DNA of 64,000 nt from a halophilic archaeon (GTDB lineage Archaea > Halobacteriota > Halobacteria > Halobacteriales > Haladaptataceae): positions 124,001 to 188,000 of the forward strand of contig QNGA01000005.1 of assembly GCA_003298465.1 (NCBI GenBank). Reading direction: 5' to 3'. Shown here piece by piece: positions 1-7,391 of the stretch (position 1 is the first letter of the stretch; each line of letters begins with the position of its first letter). The notes under the pieces are model-generated. The model was not told the origin of the DNA and searched no databases. It worked only from the letters and a program-made list of their open reading frames with translations. The translations under genes were made by a program, and so were the position numbers.

Positions 1-1
1 T

Positions 2-150
2 CGGTCGTGGCAGTCGAGTGTCCATCCGGTAGGAGTGGGACACTCCGAACCGCCTGTAAAGGAAAGTCGCCTGCGGAGTCTGGAACCGCTGTGGAAACGG
101 TTTCTGCACGTTCTGACGTAGAAACAGGAAGCCCCCACCTCAACAAGTGA
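2..150 (+). pseudogene. tnpB: 3' remnant of an IS200/IS605-type tnpB
   Basis: The frame starting at base 2 reads the C-terminal tail typical of haloarchaeal TnpB proteins (GVGHSEPP at about 32-55) and stops at 119-121. The usual final stretch (VETGSP) is then read in another frame at 118-150. The tail is therefore frameshifted. The zinc finger and catalytic residues lie outside the window. The same GVGHSE tail recurs in the remnant at 6299-6574, so both belong to one TnpB family. The assignment rests on that shared tail and the conserved right end at 173-191. The rest of the element continues upstream of the window. Confidence 0.6.
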
Positions 151-191
151 GGGCTGGGTAAGCCCGAACGCGGTAGGTGGGAGTAGCTCAC
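121..191 (+). ncRNA. Predicted reRNA/omegaRNA 3' part and right end of TnpB element (class A)
   Basis: The element ends with gtaggtgggagtagctcac at 173-191. Bases 134-140 (cccacct) can pair with 175-181 (aggtggg). The same stem is made from different bases in the copy at 6532-6581 (ccaccct/agggtgg), so the pairing is conserved by covariation. In known TnpB systems the right end encodes the guide-RNA scaffold and the guide is the flanking DNA just beyond it. That would make the flank from 192 the natural guide (inference). Confidence 0.45.
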
Positions 192-199
192 CGAGGTGC

Positions 200-397
200 A
201 GTCAGCAGAGAGAAGATCCTCCAAAACTCATACGTTTTGAAATGTACTTCGTTCGGGAAATCGATTCTTCCCTGCAGGTTGTTCTCCAGCTTGCAGTCAA
301 CCTGTGCGATTATCTGTGCAGGGAACACGGCAGGAGGACCGTGGCCGGTCTCTACGACCACGAATCTCTCACTAGTCGGATGACCACACCCAGATAA
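200..397 (+). pseudogene. Unidentified gene remnant cut by TnpB element
   Basis: An open frame runs straight out of the TnpB right end to the stop at 395-397, with an internal ATG at 242. From the ATG it encodes 51 residues with a hydrophobic, protein-like middle (VVLQLAVNLCDYLC). I do not recognise it. Because the frame stays open upstream of the ATG up to the element boundary, it is probably the 3' end of a host gene whose 5' part was removed or displaced by the insertion. A chance ORF is also possible. Confidence 0.3.
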
Positions 398-565
398 CAG
401 CAGTACATCCGACAGCTAGACAAGCACTCTCCAAGGATAAAATCTTAGTGGTGAAAGAATTTTTATTATTTATAAACAACGGAATATGATGGCCTAAATC
501 AAAGAAGTAAGCCGATCCGCAAACCGACACTAGATCACGAGACCATCTTCAAACAGCGAGGGAAT
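398..565. other. Intergenic, AT-rich, no gene seen
   Basis: This stretch between the gene remnant and the left-end hairpin of the next TnpB element includes an A/T tract at about 460-480. I see no plausible coding frame or stable structure in it. Confidence 0.5.
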
Positions 566-583
566 CCCGGCCTTTAGGCCGGG
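566..583 (+). repeat. Left-end hairpin of TnpB element
   Basis: A 7-bp perfect stem (cccggcc/ggccggg) closes on the loop ttta. Subterminal hairpins of this kind are the ssDNA recognition structures of IS200/IS605 elements. Related hairpins with a ctttagg or ctaaagg core occur at 21451-21474 and, more loosely, at 9243-9260. Confidence 0.6.
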
Positions 584-619
584 CGGGAATCGCGTAAGCT
601 CTACTACACGGTCCACCGC

Positions 620-754
620 TCAATCTGAATTGCCGGAATCCAACTCCTTCTGAGCTTGGAGTAGCATCCCCTTCCACGTTAGTCCGTGGCGCTTCTTTGT
701 CTCTTTCAGAGACTCGTACTGTTCCTCGTCTACCTCGAAGTTGATGTGTGGCAT
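620..754 (-). CDS. 44-aa protein divergent to TnpB
   Basis: The ATG at 754-752 reads MPHINFEVDEEQYESLKETK and continues through a short charged helix to a TGA stop at 622-620. It lies inside the TnpB element between the left-end hairpin and the GTG of tnpB, pointing away from it with 54 bp between the start codons. The length, acidic/basic helical pattern and clean start look like a real small protein, perhaps ribbon-helix-helix-like (beta strand INFEV followed by helices), but I cannot assign a fold with certainty. Its position suggests a passenger or regulator of the element: it could repress tnpB, or its transcript could overlap the tnpB leader. The longer overlapping minus-strand frame at 549-761 is not preferred. 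Confidence 0.6.
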   Translation of the reverse strand: MPHINFEVDEEQYESLKETKKRHGLTWKGMLLQAQKELDSGNSD

Positions 755-808
755 GAGTCATTCTTCCGCTCCGATATACGTAAGTTTGTCTACGTTCTAT
801 CTACGGGT

Positions 809-2044
809 GTGTCCGAGACGGTGACGAAAACGTTGCAGGCCACGCTCGCCACGCCCACCACGGGCAAAGAGCAACGCCTTCAGCGACTCTTGGACACCTA
901 CCGCGAAGCACTCCACAACGCCTTTGACGCCGGAGCAGACACGATGTCAGCCGTCAACGACATTGTGACGCCTTACGACCTGCCGTATCAAGCCAAAGAC
1001 GCGCTCAAATCCTACGTCCCGAAACTCCGCGACACGTATAACGCTAAGGAGTTAGACGACGAGCATCCGCTACGATTCGTCAACCGGGCCGCGAAATTCG
1101 ACTACTCCGACGAGCGCGAACACGGGTTTGTGTGGCAGGTCCCGCAACCCGGTCGCGGGACGAACTTCTGGATTCCGCTTCGGATTAACCCCGAGCAAGA
1201 ATCTCTGTGGTTCGGCCTGCTTGACGGGGACGCGACGGCGGGCGAACTGCGGCTACAGCGACACCGCACGTCGTGGGAGTTGCACGTCACCGTCGAATAC
1301 CCGGTCGAACAACCGACAGAACCGGACACCCCGACGTACATCGGTTTCGACGTAGGCGAGAGCGCGTTGATAACGGGCTGTGCCCTCAAACGCGACGTGC
1401 CACGGAAACCGATGCTCGTCAGTGGCAGCCAAGCACGACACCTCCGCAAAGAGATGTTCACCACGCTCCGACGGCTCCAGGCACGAGACGCTGCCGAGTG
1501 GCGCGTGAACGAACAATTCGACCACTACCAAAACGCTCTGTCGGATATTGTCGAGAAAGCGTCTCGGCAGGCTGTCGAGTACGCCAGTTCCTTCGAGAAT
1601 CCGCTTATCGTGCTCGAAGACCTCTCGTATATCCGTGAGCAGTTGGACTACCGCAAGTTCATGAACCGCCGCCTTCACGCATGGGCGTTCGCTCGGCTAC
1701 AGGGTCGAATCGAAGATAAAGCGACCGAGGCAGGGATTCGCGTCGAGTACGTCAACGCGGCGTACACCAGCCAGACGTGCCACGCCTGCGGTCGGCTCGG
1801 TCAGCGGGCCGAACAAGCGGAGTTCGTGTGTCCGCACGACGACTGCCACGTATCAGAGTTCCAAGCAGATATTAACGCGGCGGCGAACATCGCTCGTCGC
1901 GCTAACCCGTGGGGAGAGAGCGTCCGTTGGGAACCCGGATGCAATGACTCGCCTCGGGATGGGAGCGCCTGTGACAGCGCCACAGTCCACCGTGAGACGA
2001 GTCCGAGAATCGGACAGATGACGCTCTCGGCCTTCTCGGACTGA
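809..2044 (+). CDS. tnpB: RNA-guided DNA endonuclease TnpB (IS200/IS605 family), intact
   Basis: The protein is 411 residues from a GTG at 809, chosen because VSETVTKTLQ is where this family normally begins; the open frame extends upstream to 686 without family-like sequence. The RuvC-like triad is complete: D181 in IGFDVG, E270 in VLEDLS and D353 in EFQADINAAANIA. The zinc-binding knot is complete too, with C324-x2-C327 and C341-x4-C346. The left-end hairpin at 566-583 and right-end hairpin at 2080-2097 frame a complete element with no tnpA. TnpB proteins cut DNA next to a short motif, guided by RNA made from the element's right end, and so help retain the element. The C-terminal tail after the knot (about 45 residues) is low in conserved motifs, as usual. 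This is the only TnpB in the window without a visible lesion. Confidence 0.9.
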   Translation: MSETVTKTLQATLATPTTGKEQRLQRLLDTYREALHNAFDAGADTMSAVNDIVTPYDLPYQAKDALKSYVPKLRDTYNAKELDDEHPLRFVNRAAKFDYSDEREHGFVWQVPQPGRGTNFWIPLRINPEQESLWFGLLDGDATAGELRLQRHRTSWELHVTVEYPVEQPTEPDTPTYIGFDVGESALITGCALKRDVPRKPMLVSGSQARHLRKEMFTTLRRLQARDAAEWRVNEQFDHYQNALSDIVEKASRQAVEYASSFENPLIVLEDLSYIREQLDYRKFMNRRLHAWAFARLQGRIEDKATEAGIRVEYVNAAYTSQTCHACGRLGQRAEQAEFVCPHDDCHVSEFQADINAAANIARRANPWGESVRWEPGCNDSPRDGSACDSATVHRETSPRIGQMTLSAFSD

Positions 2045-2079
2045 AACCTGCCAGACTGGCTTCCTACTGTGTGGGAAGT

Positions 2080-2107
2080 CCCGCCGTTCACGGCGGGGAG
2101 GATGTCA
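2080..2107 (+). repeat. Right end of TnpB element (class B, hairpin plus ggaggatgtca)
   Basis: A 7-bp perfect stem (cccgccg/cggcggg, loop ttca) at 2080-2097 is followed by gaggatgtca. The same arrangement recurs at 16994-17022 (+), 22488-22515 (+, degenerate), and on the minus strand at 20861, 20981 and 63713. It is presumably the right-end hairpin and the 3' end of the guide RNA scaffold for this element class. Confidence 0.6.
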
Positions 2108-2313
2108 CTGAGCGGTACTTCACAGACAGTGCGCTCAAAGATATTTTTGCAAAATACGATGCGCCGGAATTCGTTCCCGACCGACTATACTCCGAGCACA
2201 TTGAGAGCTACGGGCCGTTGACGTGGAATCTAATGACTTTCGCTGTGTGGCGTGATCGTGTCCTCAACGAACCTAGCCTTTCGACTGTCTCTGGGTCTCG
2301 ACAGTTGGCTTGA
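2107..2313 (+). pseudogene. C-terminal remnant of an asparagine synthase-like gene
   Basis: Immediately after the TnpB right end an open frame reads ERYFTDSALKDIFAKYD and later YGPLTWNLMTFAVWRDRVL, ending at a TGA at 2311-2313. A Phe/Tyr-rich LW-LLMFELW-type ending is typical of glutamine-hydrolysing asparagine synthases (AsnB) and AsnB-like amidotransferases of surface-polysaccharide clusters. The N-terminal glutaminase and ATP-pyrophosphatase parts are absent, so the gene was truncated by the TnpB element. The family call comes from the ending alone and could be wrong. Confidence 0.45.
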
Positions 2314-2440
2314 CTCATGAGTCTCAGGTCATATTATTAGTATTCACGCGGTTCTGGTGAATTCGGTATACGAAACCAACACCGGTGATACTTATTCTGA
2401 AAACCTGTGTCGATGGGGAGATTCGGTGGTGTTGTCGTGA

Positions 2441-2977
2441 CTACTCAACCTGGTAGAGGTACTGGTACCCTGGCGCGTCATCGGCGATCCAAAGCAGAAT
2501 AGCGATGATGAGAAGCAGCAACTGTACTGTGAAAAATGGAGACGTTTCTATTTGCGTAAAATGTGCAGTAAAACTTTGCTGGGTCTCATAGTCGGGTGTC
2601 GGTAGTATCGGCCATAATAGGAAGCTAAGCCTTGAAAACTCACCATTCAGCAACGGATTCAGGATATCGCCAAACAGGTGACTGAGATATCCGACAGTGA
2701 ACGCCATCACGGGAACAGTGGTAGTACTGCGTACGTACACGGACAGATACCAGAGGCCGCCGAGGATCAGCGCGCACGTCAGGAGTGAGTGAAAGAGGCT
2801 TCGTCCTGACGGAAGGATACCGAACGTCCACGCAAGTGGTTTGCCCAAAAGATCTGGGAACTGTGTCCCGATAAGGAGAGCGACCGTTTCAATCGGTGAT
2901 GGCGGGAAAGACCGTCTGTATCGGCAGAGTACCGAGTACAGAATATACCCAACGGCGAAATGTCCCCAGGGCCACAT
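2441..2977 (-). CDS. YdjM/DUF457-like membrane-bound metal-dependent hydrolase
   Basis: The product is 178 residues from the ATG at 2977 (MWPWGHFAVGY); an ATG five codons upstream (2992) is less typical. The protein has about four membrane segments. Conserved polar residues expected for the YdjM (LexA-regulated membrane hydrolase) family are visible: H in WGHFAVGY, D in GTQFPDLLG, H in LFHSLL, and H/D in GYLSHLFGDILNP. The family is predicted to bind metal at the membrane; the substrate is unknown. It stands alone, convergent with the remnant upstream and divergent from the DUF4350/MoxR operon. Confidence 0.75.
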   Translation of the reverse strand: MWPWGHFAVGYILYSVLCRYRRSFPPSPIETVALLIGTQFPDLLGKPLAWTFGILPSGRSLFHSLLTCALILGGLWYLSVYVRSTTTVPVMAFTVGYLSHLFGDILNPLLNGEFSRLSFLLWPILPTPDYETQQSFTAHFTQIETSPFFTVQLLLLIIAILLWIADDAPGYQYLYQVE

Positions 2978-3141
2978 AGCACTGGGTTTCACACCCGGAC
3001 TGTTAGCCTCTGTGGTGCAGAGCGCTAAGCCTCCCTCCTCAACGAGCGCCGGTGGCGCGAGTAGGGGGAGATATAGCGTCCGTCATCTGGTCAAGTTAAC
3101 ACCGATACCTTAGTAAGACCAACCATCTATTAAGAAATTAA

Positions 3142-3417
3142 ATGGCGACACAGCGTCGACAGCGGTTTATCCATGGCCAAGTTGCGTGGATGCTAGGATC
3201 TATCCTTGTCCTTGCACTCCTTGACGCGATAACGCTTGAACTGTTTTTTGTTCTCTCATTTATTGGGTTTCTTGTGCTGATCGAACTCACTGCACCGATC
3301 GCTGTCACGCCGACATGGCGACGTCGGCTTAAATGGCTCATCGGGCTCGGGTTGATCGTCTTCGGTTACATCGTTGTTCGCCGTATACTCGCGATTCTAC
3401 CGTCGGGGGTACTCTAA
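3142..3417 (+). CDS. Small membrane protein, first gene of the DUF4350-MoxR operon
   Basis: The product has 91 residues and three hydrophobic segments (about 13-30, 31-50 and 65-85), with arginines flanking them. Its stop is followed after one base by the ATG of the DUF4350 gene, so the two are surely co-transcribed. I do not recognise a family. Small membrane proteins in this position are common in haloarchaeal MoxR/DUF58 loci, and a role as an accessory subunit of that envelope system is inferred from position only. Confidence 0.65.
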   Translation: MATQRRQRFIHGQVAWMLGSILVLALLDAITLELFFVLSFIGFLVLIELTAPIAVTPTWRRRLKWLIGLGLIVFGYIVVRRILAILPSGVL

Positions 3418-3418
3418 G

Positions 3419-4483
3419 ATGGTGTGGCAAAAACTTGAGTCAACTCCAGCACGCATCCTTGCAGGATTCATAGTCGTCATAGTAGTGGCAGTCATTGTCG
3501 CAGCGAGCACTTCTGCGGCCTCCTTTGGCGTCTATAACGGGGCGTGGGATGGAACATCGAAACTCCAAACGCAGGTTGAGAAGACTGGTGCCTCAACGAC
3601 GATTGTTCGTAAAACGACGACCTACACTGAAACACGCCCGAACAATACGGTCTCAATAGTACTTTCACCGGATCAGTCCTATGACGATGCGTCGCAGCGA
3701 CACCTCCAGCAGTTTGTGCAAGAAGGTGGAACACTCGTTGTTGCAGGGGATTTTGGCAACCATACGAATCCGCTGCTCCGTTCAGTTGGAGCGACAGCCC
3801 GAATCGATGGTCACGTACTCCGTGACGAGCGATACAATTACAAATCGCCTGCGATGCCACGCGCACGAAACGTTTCGGATCATCCGCTTGCTGCGGATGT
3901 CTCGGCTCTCACGCTTAACCATGGAACAGCAGTTCGGCCGAATAGTGCGACTGCAATCGTCAATAGCTCGGGGTTTGCGTATCTCGACACGAACGGCAAT
4001 GGCAATCTGGATTCACGCGAAACCGTTCGGACGTGGCCTGTTGCAACTGTCGAGTCGGTTGGTGATGGTCGTGTTATCGTTGTGAGTGATCCCAGTATCC
4101 TCATTAACTCGATGATTGACCAACCCGGGAACCGTCAGTTTGTCCAGAATCTGGTGTCTCCGCACGACCGAGTGCTACTCGATTATTCTCATTCTGCGTC
4201 GCTGCCGCCACTGGCGGTTGCAACATTGGTGCTTCGGGAGTCTGCATTCCTGCAGCTGTTTGTTGGTCTCCTTGGAATTGGTGTCCTCTTCGTCTGGATG
4301 CAACGGCCTCTACTCCCTATGCTAGTAAGCCGTCTTCGACGAGGGGATGGGGCCCTGCAGTCGGTATCAACGACTGAGTTGGACGCTGAAGAGCTTACAG
4401 CGTATCTTGCGCAGCAGTATCCGGAGTGGGAGAGAGACCGACTTGAACGCGTGGTAGCTGCTGTTCGTGACAGACAACGGTAG
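3419..4483 (+). CDS. DUF4350 domain membrane protein of the MoxR locus
   Basis: The product is 354 residues. The ATG at 3419 directly follows the stop of the preceding gene, while the frame itself opens upstream at 3374. An N-terminal membrane anchor (about residues 12-34) precedes an extracytoplasmic alpha/beta domain. That domain contains SIVLSPDQSYDDASQRHLQQ, then FVQEGGTLVVAGDF, which is the DUF4350/GATase-like core. Calcium-like acidic residues follow in DTNGNGNLDSRE. A second membrane segment lies near 285-305, with a cytoplasmic tail rich in Glu/Arg. DUF4350 proteins are encoded beside MoxR, DUF58 and DUF4129 genes and may bind a ligand outside the membrane. MoxR follows after 59 bp. 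Confidence 0.8.
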   Translation: MVWQKLESTPARILAGFIVVIVVAVIVAASTSAASFGVYNGAWDGTSKLQTQVEKTGASTTIVRKTTTYTETRPNNTVSIVLSPDQSYDDASQRHLQQFVQEGGTLVVAGDFGNHTNPLLRSVGATARIDGHVLRDERYNYKSPAMPRARNVSDHPLAADVSALTLNHGTAVRPNSATAIVNSSGFAYLDTNGNGNLDSRETVRTWPVATVESVGDGRVIVVSDPSILINSMIDQPGNRQFVQNLVSPHDRVLLDYSHSASLPPLAVATLVLRESAFLQLFVGLLGIGVLFVWMQRPLLPMLVSRLRRGDGALQSVSTTELDAEELTAYLAQQYPEWERDRLERVVAAVRDRQR

Positions 4484-4542
4484 TTCTTGATACGGAGATC
4501 GATACCCATAATTTATCCCTCTCGTCCGAGAGACTACTCCTG

Positions 4543-5541
4543 ATGACTACGCCTGAAGAAATTCACTCTCAGCTTCGCAATGAAGTAAATGACGTTTTGA
4601 TCGGTAACGAGGATATCATCGAAGGTCTCACGATTGCACTTCTCACACGCGGGCACGTCCTCTTAGAAGGGGTGCCTGGAGTTGCTAAGACGACGATTGC
4701 GAATCTTTTCGCCCGTGGAACAGGGCTGGACTATAACCGTATCCAAATGACGCCGGACTTACTCCCTGCAGACATCACCGGCACACACGTGTATCGGGAA
4801 CCCAGTGGCGAGTTCCAACTACAGCGCGGACCTGTCTTTTCGAATTTACTGGTGTCTGACGAGATCAATCGTGCAACACCCAAAACCCAGAGTGCATTGC
4901 TAGAAGCAATGCAAGAGGAGACAGTTACAATCGAAGGTGAGACCTTGTCACTTCCAACCCCATTCATGGTGGTTGCAACGCAGAACCCAATCGAGATGGA
5001 GGGAACCTACGAACTTCCGGAAGCACAACGTGACCGCTTCCAGTTGAAGCTCATCGTCGAGCTCCCCGGTGAAGCTGACGAACGGGAGCTCCTCGACCGC
5101 TTTGACGGCAATCCCACGCTTGGTCCTGAAGAAGTCTCGCAAGTGGTTTCTCCGAATTCGATTTTAGATGCTCGCCAGACTGTCGCTGATGTCTACGTCG
5201 CTCCGTCAGTAAAGGACTACATTCGTGAAGTAGTCGCTGCGACTCGTAACAACTCTGATCTTGAGTATGGTGGCTCACCACGAGCTACAATTGCGTACAT
5301 GCAGTCCACAAAAGCTCGTGCAGCCATCAATGGTCGCGACTACGTCATTCCGGACGATGTGAAGCGGTTAGCGGTTCCAGTGCTCAACCATCGCTTGACG
5401 TTGAGCACTGACGCTGAACTTAGTGATCAGACGACAGAAACTGTTCTGAGAGAGATTTTAGACACAATTACACCGCCAAGCAGTGATTCATTCACTGAAC
5501 AGAAAGAAACAGCGACAGTTAAAAACCCCAGTTCTAATTAG
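4543..5541 (+). CDS. MoxR-family AAA+ ATPase
   Basis: The product is 332 residues with all AAA+ signatures. The Walker A is GVPGVAKT (about residues 44-51) and the Walker B is NLLVSDEINRA. Sensor 1 lies in PFMVVATQNPIEMEGTYELP, followed by the arginine-finger region PEAQRDRF and a C-terminal lid. MoxR ATPases act as chaperones that insert cofactors or remodel envelope complexes with DUF58/VWA partners. The matching DUF58 gene is on the opposite strand at 11372-12841, an unusual separation. The last 20 residues are low complexity. The gene is downstream of DUF4350 and ends the operon. Confidence 0.92.
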   Translation: MTTPEEIHSQLRNEVNDVLIGNEDIIEGLTIALLTRGHVLLEGVPGVAKTTIANLFARGTGLDYNRIQMTPDLLPADITGTHVYREPSGEFQLQRGPVFSNLLVSDEINRATPKTQSALLEAMQEETVTIEGETLSLPTPFMVVATQNPIEMEGTYELPEAQRDRFQLKLIVELPGEADERELLDRFDGNPTLGPEEVSQVVSPNSILDARQTVADVYVAPSVKDYIREVVAATRNNSDLEYGGSPRATIAYMQSTKARAAINGRDYVIPDDVKRLAVPVLNHRLTLSTDAELSDQTTETVLREILDTITPPSSDSFTEQKETATVKNPSSN

Positions 5542-5593
5542 AATTCCTACATAAATAATTAATGATAGTTGTAGTTACTTTATGGCTTCGCTT

Positions 5594-5716
5594 TTAGAGG
5601 GTGATTAACCACATGATTATAATCATCCAAATAAACAACGAAAAGAACACTGCTGCTCCAATTCCTTTCCAGGTGTTCGTAGCTTCAATGGCATTTTGAG
5701 ACTCACTCGCCATCAT
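5594..5716 (-). CDS. Single-span membrane microprotein (39-40 aa)
   Basis: The reading is MASESQNAIEATNTWKGIGA followed by a continuous hydrophobic span ending in FIWMIIIMWLITL. Two adjacent ATGs exist (5716 and 5713). A ggag motif seven bases before the second ATG favours 5713, and 5716 is the outer limit. A TATA-like tataatata lies about 40 bases upstream (5753-5761). It is convergent with moxR. Short tail-anchored proteins like this are common in haloarchaea but I do not know this one. Confidence 0.55.
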   Translation of the reverse strand: MMASESQNAIEATNTWKGIGAAVFFSLFIWMIIIMWLITL

Positions 5717-6298
5717 TTATCTCCATTTGATAGCATAATAAAGAGAATCGCGTATAATATACTTATCGGTGAACTCCTATTGAATACCTAACAACATATG
5801 GAGCAGCTACAGCGGATGTAGGGCGAACGTCCACGGCTTTCGCCGTGAGATAGAGTTCGTAAGAATGATTGGTATCTCGCTGTACATCGTGACATTAAGT
5901 CCGAGACAGCCCACCAAAGCCGCTGTCTCGGTCGGGAGCTATACTGGCTCGGCCCAGAATTCCGGCATCCGACCAGGAAGCTTCCACGTTGAGATGTCCG
6001 TCTGTGGCGGGCGCTGGTCTATGGCCAGTAGAACCTTACGGCTTCAGTTGCGGGAGAAGTTAGATTGTACCGTCTTTAGGAATGGGGTGGAAGGAAGCCG
6101 CTGTACACTGCCGACTACCAGGTTCGGGAAGGATGCTCACTACTGGCGGTAGTTTTGGCGCGCGTACACCGGTAACTACTGCTTGTGACTCATACAAATT
6201 AACTGTATCGCTACGTATTGGCTTTATCCTCAAATGTGATCTCGAGTAGCTGCCTTTATATTTTCGGAGCGCTCTCCAAAAGAAGCGCTGATTAGGAA
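5717..6298. other. IS-derived noncoding stretch
   Basis: There is no credible gene. The hairpin cacggctttcgccgtg at about 5829-5845 matches the right-end hairpin at 16994-17013 but lacks the following gaggatgtca, so it looks like a decayed class B end. The part from about 5890 to 6180 is richer in GC than its flanks and holds an inverted pair cgagacagc/gctgtctcg at about 5900-5930. It is probably debris of TnpB elements. Confidence 0.4.
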
Positions 6299-6574
6299 TT
6301 GACCAAAGAGTGTGCGTCGTGCGGAACGGAGACGGACAAACCGCTGTGGGTACGTGAGCATTCGTGCCCGTCATGTGGGTTCGAGGCGGACAGAGACGCG
6401 AATGCGTCGTGGAACATCCTTTTTCGCGGTCTCGAAGACGTAGGAGTGGGACACTCCGAATCACCGCCTGTGCAGACTGCGCTCCCTGCGGATACCCCCG
6501 TATCTGCAAAGCGCGTCGTGGAAACAGGAAGCCCCACCCTCACGGAGCGAACCGCGTCAGCGGTGAGCGAGTAG
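6299..6574 (+). pseudogene. tnpB: C-terminal fragment of a TnpB (class A)
   Basis: The fragment is 91 residues beginning at the zinc knot: CASCG, then CPSCGFEADRDANASWNIL, which carries the third RuvC aspartate. It then runs into the GVGHSE tail. The first two catalytic residues and the N-terminal domains are missing, so it cannot be an active nuclease. The zinc knot itself is intact. It ends inside a right end at 6571-6589 that matches those of the elements at 173 and 15244. Confidence 0.85.
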
Positions 6575-6589
6575 GGTGGGGTAGTTCAC
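6519..6589 (+). ncRNA. Predicted reRNA 3' part and right end (class A)
   Basis: The terminal sequence gtagggtggggtagttcac (6571-6589) matches the copy at 15244-15262 in 18 of 19 bases. The arms ccccaccct (6532-6540) and agggtgggg (6573-6581) form a 9-bp stem. The expected guide is the flank from 6590. The flank is also the 3' end of the DUF7344-like gene, which therefore may have had its C-terminus altered by the insertion. Confidence 0.5.
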
Positions 6590-7197
6590 TGCTGGGTGAG
6601 CAGTATCTGTGCGGCTGATAGAACCCCAAAGAGTGTCACAATTACTGCAGCCCATAGTTGTAGCCCGACAGCAGTAAATAATGAGATATTAGCCCAGAGT
6701 CCGAGAAAGATAGTAAAGCCGACTACTGTAAGGTATTGATATGCTTTGAGCCAAGGCACCGGTTCTGCGTTTGAGGCGTCACTGTTGTCGGCTGTTCCTC
6801 CTGTATCGTTCACGGCAACGTCTAGATAAGGTTTCAGCTGTTCAGCCAGGGGAGTGAGCGTGACGTTGCCGCGGCTTTGATCGTACTTGATTATTCCCTC
6901 TTTGTCCAGTTTTGGTAAATGAGACTGATAGAGCGAAATGTAGACGCGCTGGCGTTCATTCGATGAAAGTTCAGTGACCGTCGTATTGTTCTCCCATGCC
7001 GCTACCTGTTCTGTGACGTCGCGCATCTCGGCTGACCCGTTATGGTTCTGCAAGTAGCGAAGTGCGTCCCGACGTCGTTTGACTTGGAGAAGGTGGAAGA
7101 TTTTGTCGTCGGAGAGCTCTTTCGGGGTTTCCTTGGTTGTACTTGCTTCTTCGTTAGTACTATCTGACGATTTGGTGGTGTTGGGCGTAGCGCTCAT
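6586..7197 (-). CDS. DUF7344-type winged-helix protein with two membrane segments
   Basis: The product is 203 residues. A Ser/Thr/Glu-rich N-terminus is followed by a winged-helix domain (about 30-120; KRRRDALRYLQNH, VYISLYQSHLPKLDKEGIIK) of the kind seen in many haloarchaeal regulators. Two hydrophobic segments near the C-terminus (about 150-170 and 175-198) anchor it in the membrane. The shorter protein at 20206-20556 has the same winged-helix motif (YHCHIPKME) without membrane segments. The stop codon lies at the edge of the TnpB right end, so the last residues may be element-derived. The target genes are unknown. Confidence 0.7.
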   Translation of the reverse strand: MSATPNTTKSSDSTNEEASTTKETPKELSDDKIFHLLQVKRRRDALRYLQNHNGSAEMRDVTEQVAAWENNTTVTELSSNERQRVYISLYQSHLPKLDKEGIIKYDQSRGNVTLTPLAEQLKPYLDVAVNDTGGTADNSDASNAEPVPWLKAYQYLTVVGFTIFLGLWANISLFTAVGLQLWAAVIVTLFGVLSAAQILLTQQ

Positions 7198-7391
7198 CGC
7201 TTGTGGTGGTGTGTTTGGGCGGTAGGCTAGTCTTGCTGCGATCCTGTTGATTCTGCTCTTACTCTTATACGGGGATTAGTTCTCGACACCGTAATTTTAT
7301 CTATAGGTGCTTTAAAACTATTGGTCTATACTAACGTAGAACTATAAACGATACTGATCACTCGCTGCGAAAACGGGGACCAAAAGCCCAT

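Noticed and set aside
549..761. 70-codon minus-strand frame in the TnpB leader
   Set aside because: It overlaps the better 44-aa frame at 620-754 out of frame, has no domain and is very Arg/Pro-rich as shadow frames are.
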